Below are positions 14,515 through 23,819 of a stretch of 44,383 bases of DNA, piece after piece. The stretch's first letter is position 1, and the number at the start of each line of letters is the position of its first letter. The DNA comes from a virus, in IMG/VR virus record IMGVR_UViG_3300018074_000006, positions 1 to 44,383 of that record; one strand, given 5' to 3'. The notes beneath the pieces were generated by a model. That model saw only the letters and a list, made by a program, of their open reading frames with translations. It was not told the origin of the DNA and made no database searches. The translations under genes and the position numbers were made by a program.

Positions 14515-16023
14515 TCACGGCCCGTCCGCCGTGTCTATGTCGGCGGAGGACACGCCCGAGCCGCCCGTCATGGCCACCGCGTTGGACACCCCGAAGTCGA
14601 ACAGGTGGTCCAGGGCGTTGGTGGTCTTGAACAGCGAGGGCGAGGGCACGCCCAACAGCCACCACCGGACGAGCCCCGCGATCGTGGACCCCACGTTGTT
14701 CGCGCTCCGCTTGTGCAGGTGCGCGCGCGGGAGGGCGAGTTCGGCAAGCTGGCCCACGGAGAGCACGCTGGACCACAGGGCCACCTCGCGCACGCGTCCG
14801 TCGAAGAAGTTCGCGCCGGTAATGTCCGCGCCGATCGCGACAGCGCGCGAGGCTGCCGCCTGGGTGCCCGTGCCGTCCGTCGTCAGTGTGTCCGGTGCTA
14901 CCTCGTCGCCGGCCGCGTCGTACAGCTTCAGCGTGTCCGCCGATCCGTCGAACACGAGCGTGTAGGTGGACCACTGGCCCGACGGCAGCGCGCTGTCCCA
15001 CTGGTAGTCTTTGATGGTGCCGCTGGTGGAGTTCCCGATCAGCACGCGCAGCGGATCGTTCGCCACGGTCCCCAGTTTGGACAGCTTGATTTCGGAATCC
15101 GTCGAAGCTGCCGGCTTGAAGTGGAGGAACACCTCGTCCGCGGTGTCTCGGTCACTGTAGACAGAGAACTTCAGGCTCCAGGCGTTCGCGATTCCCACCG
15201 CCACGTTACCCGTCGATCGCATGTATTCGCTGGACCCGTCGAAGTCCAGCGAGTGATTCCGGCTCGTGAGATACGGCAAGTCGTCCAGGTCCGTGGTCAG
15301 GTCCGCGTCAGCCATGCCCGCCGCGTTCGCGGAAACGTCCACGCCCGCGCCCGCCAAGTCGTCGCACACGTACGTGGTCCCGGACTGGGGCGAGACGTTC
15401 TGGAGTGGCCGCCAGTAGTGGACAAGGTTCGCGCTGCTCGCGTAGTCCAGCCAGTCCCCGCGCACGTCGCGCAGAATGTTGTTCGGGTCGGTCAGCGCCG
15501 CCTTCTCGTTCGCGGTCAGCGTCTCGTTCCAGGCGGCGGTTCCCAGCCACAGGATACTGGCGTCGGCCGCGGCCTGACTGCCGCCAATGTACACGCCGCG
15601 GTTCGTGTTCGTCATCGTGACCGCGTTGTCCACGTTCAGCGTCGTGGCCGTGATGGCTGCGCCGTTCACGTACAGGACGAGGTTGGTTCCGTCCCAGGAG
15701 AGCGCGACCGAATACCACGTGTGTATGTTGAAGTCCACCAAGTACGTGTATTGCTTGGTGGTGATGCCGCCCGAGCCCATGACCAGCGCCACGAGTGACG
15801 CGACGCTGGACCCGATATGGAGGCTGATTTGATTCGGGTTCGTCGCGCCCGTTCGGAAGTTGAACACGCCTCCGCCGCCGGACAGTGACTTGGCGTAGTA
15901 CCACGTGGCCACGGTCCAGTTCGCCCCGAGCCCCAGGTCCTGACTCGTGGTGTTCTGGAGACGTTCGGACGAGCCGCTGAAGTCAAGCATTCGGCGCGCG
16001 GACTGTTCGAGTTTTGCCGGCAT
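14515..16023 (-). CDS. Double LamG/concanavalin-like receptor-binding protein
   Basis: 502 residues with two lectin-like (LamG-type jelly-roll) domains. The first (about 10-195) shows MLDFSGSSERLQ, WTVATWYYAK, WYSVALSWDGTNLVLYVNG and GVYIGGSQ. The second (about 265-430) repeats this as SLDFDGSSEYMR, WSLKFSVYS, WSTYTLVFDGSADTLKLYD and RAVAIGADITG, followed by AALWSS-type helices. Such domains bind sugars, so this is a candidate adhesin at the tail tip. ATG with AAGGGG upstream, 10 bases after the tail-tip gene. The C-terminal 70 residues are low-similarity and may attach to the next protein. Confidence 0.75.
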   Translation of the reverse strand: MPAKLEQSARRMLDFSGSSERLQNTTSQDLGLGANWTVATWYYAKSLSGGGGVFNFRTGATNPNQISLHIGSSVASLVALVMGSGGITTKQYTYLVDFNIHTWYSVALSWDGTNLVLYVNGAAITATTLNVDNAVTMTNTNRGVYIGGSQAAADASILWLGTAAWNETLTANEKAALTDPNNILRDVRGDWLDYASSANLVHYWRPLQNVSPQSGTTYVCDDLAGAGVDVSANAAGMADADLTTDLDDLPYLTSRNHSLDFDGSSEYMRSTGNVAVGIANAWSLKFSVYSDRDTADEVFLHFKPAASTDSEIKLSKLGTVANDPLRVLIGNSTSGTIKDYQWDSALPSGQWSTYTLVFDGSADTLKLYDAAGDEVAPDTLTTDGTGTQAAASRAVAIGADITGANFFDGRVREVALWSSVLSVGQLAELALPRAHLHKRSANNVGSTIAGLVRWWLLGVPSPSLFKTTNALDHLFDFGVSNAVAMTGGSGVSSADIDTADGP

Positions 16024-16032
16024 GGTGTCCCC

Positions 16033-18864
16033 TTAGATGGTGGCCGTGGCGATCAGCGCCGCTTGCATTTCCACGGGGCCCGTGTAGGTCAGGTCAGGCG
16101 CGAGCGTGGCCGTGGCGATCAGCGCCGCGTGCTCGTACGATACCACGAGGTCCGCGTCCAGGTCCGCGTCCGCCAAGAGCGCCGCCAGGATTTCGTACGA
16201 CACCGCGAGCGCGGCCTCCAGCAACGCCTCCGCCTCGAACAGCGCCTCCAGGACCGGCTCCTCGATCAGAACCTGGGCCGTCATAAACAGGACGAGCGAG
16301 GCCATGCCCGTGTCGGGCGAGCGCGCCACGGAGAGAACGCGCGCGTTCCACACCTCGTCCGGGGCCCACGGCAGTCCGGCCAGCGTCACGAGGTCGCCCG
16401 GCTCCAGCGCGTAGGCTTGCGTCCACGGAACGTCCGTCAGTCCCCACACGCGCGACGCGCGGATGGCCTCCGTGGCGAAGTAGCCCATGACGTTCTGCGC
16501 CGTCGGCGTGTCGCGGATCGTGGCGAAGGCGAACGGTTCCTGATCGCGCCGGCCATAGACAGCTTCAGCTGCGAACAGGTCCGAGCCCGACGGGGAGGAG
16601 AGCGCGTTCGACACGCGGTCCGCGCGCAGCGTGGAGCGGAACGCGTCAGGCGCGGACGTGTCGCCCACCGACGGGTCCCAGTTATACAGCGAGCGGAACC
16701 GCGTCTTGATGGAGTCGGGGTCCCGGCTTTTCTCCTCCAGTTCCTTGTACTGGTCCACGACGAGGAACGGAGTTCCCCACGTGAAGTCCGCGAACGACGT
16801 GAACAGCCGCCACGTGGTGGACGCCGCCTCCTCGCCGCGCTGAATGTTGCCGCGCGATTCCCAGGCCATCCGCGTGGCGACCTGGGGGAACGTCGTCCCG
16901 AGCGCGCGCGCGTCGCACGCGTGCACGTTGGGCGAGAGGTTCGCCAGTGCCTCGTCGAACGTCTCCTGATCCACCGCGCCGTGTCCCTCGCCGCAGAACT
17001 CGGCTATGAAGTGGCGGAGTATGTCGGGCATCGTCTCCAGGATTTCACCGTCGGCCACGGAGTACGCGCTGTCCGCGGCCATCGCGCCGTCCACGTCCGC
17101 GTACACGCGCAGCGAGAACGGTTCCGACGAACCCAGGCCCTCGCCGCTGATTTGCACCTCGCTGCCCGCGTCGCCGGCCACTTCAATGTCCGTCGTCACC
17201 TGCCCGATGGCGTAGCCAGCCATTCGACGCGACACGTAGAACGCCATTCCCGACGGTGGCGAGCCCGCGCCCGCGATCTTCGCGATTTGCACAATGTCCT
17301 TCGCCATGTTGCCGACGTACACCCCGGTGGCCGCCGTCGTCATCAGCGCGGAAATGTCCACGTCCTCCTCGAACTCCGCGAGCGAGCCGCCGGCCGGGAC
17401 GGTGTAGGGTCCGAGGACAATGCACGTGGGATAGGTCCCCGCCGCGCGTTCGGCCACGAGGAGAGTTTCGTGGGTGCCGCTGCCGTGGCCGATGACCAGG
17501 AAGAATTCGAAGTCACTCCCCGACGTGTTCAGAATGGGACCGTTCGCCAAGTCACCGGCCACCGTGATGACGGCCGAGGTTGGCTGAAGTCCGGGCTGGT
17601 CGAACTCGTCGTCTGCCGGCGGAGCGAACCCGGTCACGCCGGACTCCGTGGTCTGGGACGCGCCGCTCCAGCCGGCGAGCGCCTGAATCCATCCCGCGAT
17701 GGGGAGGTCCGCATCGGGGCCGCCCTTGGACACGTAGCTGAATGTTTCAATGGTGGTCTGCTGATTCACGGACGGCTGTTGAGTGACTGCCGCCGCGTTC
17801 TGAACGGAGTTCAGCAAGTCCTCCATTTGCGCCGCGGTGAGTCGCACCGTCGCCACCGTCTCGCCGTCGGGCCCCTCGCCCGCGTGCGATGGCGTTTTGG
17901 TAAAGCCCGAGGTCAGTCGCATTATCTTGCCGTTCGACTTGCGAACGTAGACGTTGCCGATGGCATTGACCGGGTGACCCGCCACGGTGAACGTGGACGC
18001 CTGGACCTCCACCACCTGCGAGCCCGCCGGGTGGTCCGCCGGTTCCGTGTCGAAGGACACGCTGTTAGTTCCGCGCGTGAGTCCGTTCAGCGTGCCGGCC
18101 GCGTCGTTCTTCGACGAGTACGTGATGCGCTCGCCGTTCACCCACACGACGCCCGACGAGGAGAAGCGTTCGCAGTCGGTCACGTCCGCCGTGGTGGCCG
18201 CTGCCGCGAGCGCGGAGGCCAGCGTCGTCTCGCCGCCCACGTTCGTGCCCACGGCCTGAACGCGCTTCATCCGCCCATACACGAGCGGCAGCCGGATGCC
18301 CAGGTCGCGGGGGTCCACGAGAAGTCCGTCCGCGTAAAGCCAGTTCGGCGTCGGCGTCTCGCTCAGGAACTGAAGGCCGATCGTGTCGGACGTGGCGCGC
18401 ACCAGTTCGCGCTGTTCGCCTCGGTACACCACCGTGTGTTCGTCGCCTTCGAAGTCGGTCAGGTCCGTGGTGGAGTGGCCCACGGGGAGGAACAGTTCCG
18501 ACACCTCCAGCGTGGCGCGGAACAGGTTGTTCTGGCGCAGCACCTGGATGAACGGTTCCTCTCCGATCTCCCGCGGAATGTTGGCCAGGATCGTCTCGAA
18601 CGTCTCGGCCATCGTCGCGCCGAAGTCCTGAAGATGCGACATGGCCTTGGCGTCCGGGCCGGTGCGCGTCCGAAGGAGCGGCAGGAACTCGCGAACGGTG
18701 CCGGTGTTTCCGTAGTCATACCGTCGGAAACGGTCCGAGAAGTAGAACACCGACTGTATGTCCCCGTCATCGCGGTTCGTGTATGTCGTCAGGACGTACA
18801 GGTCCACGCGAGTGACTCCCACTCGCGAGGACAGCGCGGCCTGTGACGGAACTTGGACTCTCAC
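16033..18864 (-). CDS. Tail tip / tail-associated structural protein
   Basis: 943 residues, the longest protein here. The start (VDLYVLTTYTNRDDGDIQSVFYFSDRF) and the central VYGRMKRVQAVG, VWVNGERITYSSKN and ALEPGDLVTLAG segments recall tail-tip hub proteins of siphophages. The last 60 residues are a hydrophobic/acidic repeat region (EALFEAEALLEAALAV, LLADADLDADLVV, AALIATATLAPD). GTG overlaps the distal-tail stop (GTGA). By order after the distal tail protein it should form the tip or central fibre hub. Function from position, moderate confidence. Confidence 0.7.
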   Translation of the reverse strand: MRVQVPSQAALSSRVGVTRVDLYVLTTYTNRDDGDIQSVFYFSDRFRRYDYGNTGTVREFLPLLRTRTGPDAKAMSHLQDFGATMAETFETILANIPREIGEEPFIQVLRQNNLFRATLEVSELFLPVGHSTTDLTDFEGDEHTVVYRGEQRELVRATSDTIGLQFLSETPTPNWLYADGLLVDPRDLGIRLPLVYGRMKRVQAVGTNVGGETTLASALAAAATTADVTDCERFSSSGVVWVNGERITYSSKNDAAGTLNGLTRGTNSVSFDTEPADHPAGSQVVEVQASTFTVAGHPVNAIGNVYVRKSNGKIMRLTSGFTKTPSHAGEGPDGETVATVRLTAAQMEDLLNSVQNAAAVTQQPSVNQQTTIETFSYVSKGGPDADLPIAGWIQALAGWSGASQTTESGVTGFAPPADDEFDQPGLQPTSAVITVAGDLANGPILNTSGSDFEFFLVIGHGSGTHETLLVAERAAGTYPTCIVLGPYTVPAGGSLAEFEEDVDISALMTTAATGVYVGNMAKDIVQIAKIAGAGSPPSGMAFYVSRRMAGYAIGQVTTDIEVAGDAGSEVQISGEGLGSSEPFSLRVYADVDGAMAADSAYSVADGEILETMPDILRHFIAEFCGEGHGAVDQETFDEALANLSPNVHACDARALGTTFPQVATRMAWESRGNIQRGEEAASTTWRLFTSFADFTWGTPFLVVDQYKELEEKSRDPDSIKTRFRSLYNWDPSVGDTSAPDAFRSTLRADRVSNALSSPSGSDLFAAEAVYGRRDQEPFAFATIRDTPTAQNVMGYFATEAIRASRVWGLTDVPWTQAYALEPGDLVTLAGLPWAPDEVWNARVLSVARSPDTGMASLVLFMTAQVLIEEPVLEALFEAEALLEAALAVSYEILAALLADADLDADLVVSYEHAALIATATLAPDLTYTGPVEMQAALIATATI

Positions 18865-19640
18865 GCCAGCGATTCCCGCATGGCGATCGCGATGCGATAT
18901 GATTCTCCGGTGGCCCGCGGGTTCGGCCGGTCCTGGGAAACGGAGAGCGGCCCGGCCAGTCGCACCATCATCGGCAGGCTGGTGTCGTTCGTGCGATCCA
19001 GGTAGAACGCGAACGAGCCGTCATCCGTCGCCGCCAGGAGGAGTTCGAACAGCGCGAGGTCCGAACCCGTCAGCCGGTTGTAGGTGTACGCGAGTTCCCG
19101 CCGCTGCTCGCCCAGCCGGTTCCCGTACTCCTCGCCGGAGCGCAGCGTCGTCACGTTCACGTTCACGCCCGGCGCATCCACCCACTGGGGAGTCGGCCCG
19201 CGCGAGGTCGTTTCCGAGTTCGTGATGTACAGTTCGGTCAGGGTCCACAGGCCCGCGTCCACGATGCGGAGCCGCAGGTATCGCTCGCCGCTAGGGGTGA
19301 AGGCGAGGTCCTGGAGTCCCGTTCCTGAAAACGTGTCGGTGCCCAGCGTCGTGGCGGTGGCGAAGTCGTCGGCGTCGTCCTCCTCGATTACCCACGTCGC
19401 GCCGTCCAGCGTGTGGCCGGCGGGGATGATCGCGCGCGAGTAGGACTCCGGGATGATGCCCAGGTCCACCGCGATGAAGTGGTCCGCCGCGGACACGTCG
19501 AACCGGAACGGCCGCGCGATCAGCCCGTCCCCGAGTCGGGACTGCGGCGTTTCCGCGTCGGCCCCGGAAACGGTCACGTTCTCGTCGCCACGATCGCGGA
19601 GGGCGTGCGCCACCATGTAGCGGGGATTTCGGTAGGCCAT
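18861..19640 (-). CDS. Distal tail protein-like, with discoidin-like beta domain
   Basis: 259 residues. The first half reads as a galactose-binding-like beta sandwich (FRFDVSAADHFIAVDLGIIP, GHTLDGATWVI, SGERYLRLRIVDAGLWTLTELYIT). The second half has the TLRSGEEYGNRLGEQRRELAYTYN pattern of distal-tail proteins that link the tube to the tip. It follows the tape measure by 3 bases and is coupled to the tail-tip gene. It probably forms a ring at the tail end. Confidence 0.65.
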   Translation of the reverse strand: MAYRNPRYMVAHALRDRGDENVTVSGADAETPQSRLGDGLIARPFRFDVSAADHFIAVDLGIIPESYSRAIIPAGHTLDGATWVIEEDDADDFATATTLGTDTFSGTGLQDLAFTPSGERYLRLRIVDAGLWTLTELYITNSETTSRGPTPQWVDAPGVNVNVTTLRSGEEYGNRLGEQRRELAYTYNRLTGSDLALFELLLAATDDGSFAFYLDRTNDTSLPMMVRLAGPLSVSQDRPNPRATGESYRIAIAMRESLA

Positions 19641-19643
19641 GTC

Positions 19644-21350
19644 TTAGCGTCCTCTCAGGCTGCGGGTTCCGCCGCCCATTGGGCCCATCGCTGCGCGGCT
19701 GCCGATCCCCGCCGTGGACCCGCCCACTTCGGGGCCCGTGCCCTCGGCCGCGCGCGCCGCGTCCAGCTTGCGTTTCAGCGCGGACTCCGCGCCCAGGCCG
19801 CCGATGGAGATTCCGCCGGTGCTGGTGAAGCTGGACGCGAACGGCCCGAGCGCGCGGAGCGCCGCGAGATTGTCCTCCGCGATTTGCACGTCCGTCCGCG
19901 CGTCGTCGCTGCGGGCGCTGGTCACCTGCCGGATGCCGGCCGCCGCCGAGTTCGCGCTTTCCGCGAGGTTGTCATAGCCCTCCGCCGCCGCGTCCAGCGT
20001 GGCCGCGTGCGCCTCGGCCGCGTCGTCCTCGTCCTGGAAGGACTTGGCCAGCGCCTCCTGGGCTGCGATCATCTCGTCCGAGTTCGACTTGATGCGCGCG
20101 GCGGACTGCGCCGCAGCGTCGCCCAGCGCCAGGAGTTTCTCGTTCGCCGCGGCCACGGCAGACGCGTAGTCCTGGGCCGTCACGGCTCCGGTCAGGAACT
20201 CCGCACGGATCAGCGCCAGGGACTCGCGGACCTTCGACGCCTCGCCCGCATTGAACGCGCGGGTTTTCACGCCCAGCGAGTCGAACGCGGACGCCAGGGC
20301 GGTGGTGCTTTCCGCCGCCGCCTGGGCCGCCTGGGCCGCCGCCTTGTCCGCCTCGGCCTTAGCCAGGGCCGCAGCTGTACCCGACGCGCGCGCACGCGCG
20401 AGCCGCGTCTCCGCGTCCAGGAGCGCGACCTGGGCCTTTTGAAGGCTCGTCGCACCCGTCACCGCCTCGTCGAAGAAGTCGGACAGCGGGTTCGCGAACT
20501 GGCCGGCCGCGGCCAGCTGCGCCTGGGCCACCGCCACCGCTTGCTGCGCGGAGGCGAGTTCCCGCGCGCGGCCCGCCGCCGTGTCCAGGTTCGTGGAGTT
20601 CTCGGCCATCTTGTCGGTCCAGAACTGGGTGGCGTCCTTCAACGCCGAGAGTACGCCCACGCTCCGGTTCCCGTCGGCGATGAACCGCCCCAGCTGTTCC
20701 TGGAAATCGCCGAACGTGTTTCGCAGCTGGGACATTTGACCATTGAACGTCTCGGCCGCGGCCACCGCCTGCCCGCCGAACTGCCGCTGGATCGCCTCCA
20801 GGGTGGCCGCGAACTTCTCGCCCTTGGTGGCGTTCTCGTCAATGATGATGCCGTAGCGCGACAGCGCCGCGGTGTTACCGGCCGCCGCCTTGCCGACCAG
20901 GAGGAACGCGGAGTTCAGGTCCTGGCCCGTCGCTGCCGCGAGGTCCACCGCCGCCTGGGTGCCAGCCTTCAACGCGTCGGTGTTCTTGGTGTAGGCCGCC
21001 AGGAGCGCCTGCCCGGAAATGATCGCATCGTCCTCGAACGCGGTGGTGCGCTGGAGTTCGGCGGCCTGATCCTTCAGCGCGGCGGCCACGTCCGCAGCCG
21101 CGGGGCCGAGGCTCCGCAGCGCGGTGTCCAGGCGCTGGGACGCGGCCTCCGCGTCGGCAAACGCCTTGATGGAGTCGCCGAACACACCGACCACGGAACG
21201 GAACACGTTCACGAGGTCGCCCGCGGTCACCACGAGGCGCGACTTGATTTCCGCGCCGAGGCTCGCGAAGGAGAGCGCCGCCCGCTTCGCAACGGGGGAC
21301 GCCTCGTCCTTGAGGGTGACTCGCCCTCGGACTTCGAAGTCCGACGCCAT
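19644..21350 (-). CDS. Tape measure protein
   Basis: 568 residues, mostly helical and Ala-rich, with long coiled-coil stretches (AVAQAQLAAAGQ, RLARARASGTAAALAKAEADKAAAQAAQ). The N-terminus contains RLDTALRSLGP...ISGQALLAAYTKN..ALKAGTQAAVDLAAATGQD, typical of the TMP core. No hydrophobic membrane domain and no lysozyme or peptidase insert are visible. At about 1.5 angstrom per residue it predicts a tail near 85 nm. The ATG has GAGGAGG upstream and lies only 15 bases after the tail tube gene. Confidence 0.85.
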   Translation of the reverse strand: MASDFEVRGRVTLKDEASPVAKRAALSFASLGAEIKSRLVVTAGDLVNVFRSVVGVFGDSIKAFADAEAASQRLDTALRSLGPAAADVAAALKDQAAELQRTTAFEDDAIISGQALLAAYTKNTDALKAGTQAAVDLAAATGQDLNSAFLLVGKAAAGNTAALSRYGIIIDENATKGEKFAATLEAIQRQFGGQAVAAAETFNGQMSQLRNTFGDFQEQLGRFIADGNRSVGVLSALKDATQFWTDKMAENSTNLDTAAGRARELASAQQAVAVAQAQLAAAGQFANPLSDFFDEAVTGATSLQKAQVALLDAETRLARARASGTAAALAKAEADKAAAQAAQAAAESTTALASAFDSLGVKTRAFNAGEASKVRESLALIRAEFLTGAVTAQDYASAVAAANEKLLALGDAAAQSAARIKSNSDEMIAAQEALAKSFQDEDDAAEAHAATLDAAAEGYDNLAESANSAAAGIRQVTSARSDDARTDVQIAEDNLAALRALGPFASSFTSTGGISIGGLGAESALKRKLDAARAAEGTGPEVGGSTAGIGSRAAMGPMGGGTRSLRGR

Positions 21351-21365
21351 GCTGTCCTCCTCGGG

Positions 21366-22412
21366 TTACTTGGACGACAGGAGGAACTCGTCGTTCCCGG
21401 CACCGTCGGCGGTGGCGTAGCCCTCCAGCGCGTACACGATGCGGCCGGCCTGTTCGACCACGCCCACCTTGGTGAAGTTCATGTTCCGCATGGTGAACTG
21501 GAGCGCGTTGGCCACACCCGTGACGACGTGGACGCCCAGCGTGAACTGGAAGTCCTCGAACGATCCGGTGCGGATCAGGTTCTGGTAGTCCTGATCCGTG
21601 TCGGAACTGTCCACGTAGAAGTTCCCCGCCCAGCTGACGGTGCGGCCCGTCTGCTCGTTCACGATCCCCTCGGGGGCGTTGCTGTCCGGGAACTCGTCGA
21701 TGGCCGGCTCCAGGGTCAGCGTGCCCTCCAGGTAGCCGCGCGTTACCGCGCCGATGCTGGCCGCCGCGGCCTTCAGGACCGGGGCCACCGTGTCCTCCTG
21801 GACGCCGTAGTCCACCGACGTGGGGAACGTGTCGCTGGAGTCCAGGATGATGGAGCCGCACGCGACGGTGAACGTGGCCACGGCCACCTCGCCCGGCGTG
21901 AACTTGTACTCCACTTTGGACACCTTGCAGTCTTGCAGGGTGTAGCTGATCGCGCCGCGCCACACCTTGAACGTGAGGAACGGAGCGGTGCCGCTGAACG
22001 CGTACGGCGTGTCTCCGGTTCCCGGCGTGCCTTGCGTCAAGCCGAACGAGGAGAACAGGGCCACGAACGCGTCGGGCAGGTTGTAGTCGCCCGCGGACGG
22101 CGTGCCGTCCAGCGCGAGCCCGCCGCCCTTCACCGTCACGTCGAAGGAGAACTCGCTCACCGACGAGCGGAGGAACGAGCCCACCGATTTCGAGAACGTG
22201 CCCGTGAAGTCCTCGCCGGGCTCCTCGATCCGTTCGAAGTCCAGCGCCAGCGACTCGTCGCGGATCAGGATTCCCAGCGCCTCGTTCGCGGACAGGCCCG
22301 CGCCGTCGTCGTCGTTCGCCACGATGGTGGCGGCCTGCACGTCGGCGTTCACGGTGCCCTCGGCTACCTGTGCACCCACGACGATGGCGATTTGGTCGGT
22401 GACTTTTGCCAC
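21366..22412 (-). CDS. Major tail (tube) protein
   Basis: 348 residues, mostly beta-strand, with DVTVKGGGLALDGTPSAGDYNLPDAFVALFSSFGL, LTFKVWRGAISYTLQDCKVSKVEY and FTPGEVAVATFTVACGS. The late part (WAGNFYVDSSDTDQDYQNLIRTG) resembles an Ig-like or tube C-terminal segment. Location between terminator candidates and the tape measure fits a tube subunit. GTG with AGGAGG upstream. No -1 frameshift gene follows. Confidence 0.75.
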   Translation of the reverse strand: MAKVTDQIAIVVGAQVAEGTVNADVQAATIVANDDDGAGLSANEALGILIRDESLALDFERIEEPGEDFTGTFSKSVGSFLRSSVSEFSFDVTVKGGGLALDGTPSAGDYNLPDAFVALFSSFGLTQGTPGTGDTPYAFSGTAPFLTFKVWRGAISYTLQDCKVSKVEYKFTPGEVAVATFTVACGSIILDSSDTFPTSVDYGVQEDTVAPVLKAAAASIGAVTRGYLEGTLTLEPAIDEFPDSNAPEGIVNEQTGRTVSWAGNFYVDSSDTDQDYQNLIRTGSFEDFQFTLGVHVVTGVANALQFTMRNMNFTKVGVVEQAGRIVYALEGYATADGAGNDEFLLSSK

Positions 22413-22425
22413 GCTGAAGTTCCTC

Positions 22426-22926
22426 CTACTCGCCCGCTGGGCGAATGGTCACGGTCACGGTTACCAGGAAGGATACCACGTTTCCGATGCGCTGAACACC
22501 GGAACCCACGGGCTCCTCGTCTACGTGGAACGCCTCGTCCAGGTCGCGCCACCATTGGGGCTCGATCAGCGTCAACAGCGCGACTTGCATTCCGTACTGG
22601 GTCCAGGCTTGCTCGGACTCGTCGGGGGTCAGGTGGTAGTGCACGAACACCCGCGCCGTGACGGCCGGGAAATAGTTCACGTTCGCGTCGGGCACCAGCG
22701 ACTGGGGCAGCGTGAACGCCTGGACCTGGAAGTGCGCCGCACCGGCCGGTACCTGGAGGTTCCGCACGTCGAAGTCCGACGCCATGCGCTCCGGGGCGTA
22801 GCCCTCCAGGAGGTCCTCCAGCCCCGCGACGATCGCCGCCGCGAACCGGGACGCGACGTTGCCCACGTGCAAGTCCGCCGTCAGCGTGGCCTCGGCCGCG
22901 AGTAGCGCCTCCATGAGTTCAGGCAT
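22426..22926 (-). CDS. Putative tail terminator or minor tail protein
   Basis: 166 residues. FPAVTARVFVHYHLTPDESEQAW and TLIEPQWWRDLDEAFHVDEEPVG suggest an alpha/beta protein of the tail-terminator type. A late strand VVSFLVTVTVTIRP closes it. It sits directly before the tail tube gene, where terminators usually occur, but the upstream gene also fits that role. ATG with GGAGGG upstream. Confidence 0.55.
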   Translation of the reverse strand: MPELMEALLAAEATLTADLHVGNVASRFAAAIVAGLEDLLEGYAPERMASDFDVRNLQVPAGAAHFQVQAFTLPQSLVPDANVNYFPAVTARVFVHYHLTPDESEQAWTQYGMQVALLTLIEPQWWRDLDEAFHVDEEPVGSGVQRIGNVVSFLVTVTVTIRPAGE

Positions 22927-22929
22927 GGT

Positions 22930-23349
22930 TCAGCCCTCCACCTTGAAAGTCTGGAACTGGATCACGAGGACGCGCCGGCCCTCCACGGTGGACTGGTTCT
23001 CCAGGATGCCCGAGTCCGTCAGCCGGAACCGAACGACGCGCCCGCCCAGGGTCACGTCCGCGTTCACCTCCTCCAGGATCGCGTCGCGGAACGTCGCGAG
23101 CGTGGCCTGGGTGGTGTCCGCCCACAGTTCGAACTGGTACGTGGTGGTGACTTCGGTTTGCCCGAAGTCGATCGGGTTGTCCGTGCTGCGCGGGTTGTAC
23201 AGGAGCGCGTGCGGGAGTTCCGCCGTCTCGAACTTCGACGGGTCGCGGAACGCCTTCTCCTCGCCGAAGGTACCCGCGGGCAGGGCTCCGTCCATCGCGC
23301 TCCGAACCAGCGCCAGGATGGCGTCGCCTTCGGTGGACCACACACTCAC
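22930..23349 (-). CDS. Putative minor tail protein / head-tail joining component
   Basis: 139 residues from a GTG that overlaps the upstream stop (GTGA). WSTEGDAILALVRSAMDGALP begins a helical region, and TTTYQFELWADTTQATLATFRDAILEEV and RRVLVIQFQTFKVEG are strands typical of small tail-joining proteins. Order (adaptor, gp10-like, this, next) matches tail-completion or terminator positions in HK97-like modules. Exact role unresolved. Confidence 0.55.
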   Translation of the reverse strand: MSVWSTEGDAILALVRSAMDGALPAGTFGEEKAFRDPSKFETAELPHALLYNPRSTDNPIDFGQTEVTTTYQFELWADTTQATLATFRDAILEEVNADVTLGGRVVRFRLTDSGILENQSTVEGRRVLVIQFQTFKVEG

Positions 23350-23816
23350 AGCCCGGCCTCCGTGACGATCTCCTCCAGGATGGTGGGCGCGAAGTTCGGA
23401 GCCTCGTCCTCCAGGGCGGGACCGATGAACGGCCGCGCCGGGATGGTCACCTCGCGCGCGGAGCGCAGCGGCGGCTGGCCGTTCACGCCCGTGCCCCACA
23501 CCATGCGGCCCTCGCCCTTCGCGCGGATCGTCGCGCCGAACTCATGGACCGCGCCATACGGCAGCGGCGTGCCCACGTCCACGTAGTTCGGGAGTCCTGC
23601 TCGGTCCACCACGACGCTGCGCGCGAGCGTGCCCGTGGCGCGGCCCAGCTTGCTGGGTCGCGGGCCCGAGAGGTAGTCCCGGCGCGCGGTGCCTTGCACC
23701 AGCCGGCCGCACGCCAGCAAGCCCTTGCTGATCGCGCGCTCCGGGTTCGCCAGCACCGCGAGCGCGCGCTGAAGGTCCGGGTTCGGGGTGAACTCCACCT
23801 GTACGTCGAAGGGCAC
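23346..23816 (-). CDS. HK97 gp10-like tail completion / virion morphogenesis protein
   Basis: 156 residues. GRLVQGTARRDYLSGPRPSKLGRATGTLARSV is the hallmark of the gp10/virion-morphogenesis family, followed by YGAVHEFGATI and TIPARPFIGPALEDEAP. These proteins attach or complete the tail at the portal vertex. GTG at 23816, four bases after the adaptor stop. Family call is strong. Confidence 0.85.
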   Translation of the reverse strand: MPFDVQVEFTPNPDLQRALAVLANPERAISKGLLACGRLVQGTARRDYLSGPRPSKLGRATGTLARSVVVDRAGLPNYVDVGTPLPYGAVHEFGATIRAKGEGRMVWGTGVNGQPPLRSAREVTIPARPFIGPALEDEAPNFAPTILEEIVTEAGL

Positions 23817-23819
23817 GGG

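Noticed and set aside
16063-18846. 927-residue plus-strand frame
   Set aside because: Antisense to the tail-tip gene; no Shine-Dalgarno and Arg/His-rich composition.
19413-22661. 1082-residue plus-strand frame, longer than any real gene here
   Set aside because: It mirrors distal tail, tape measure, tube and terminator genes in antisense; those have strong ribosome-binding sites and recognisable motifs.
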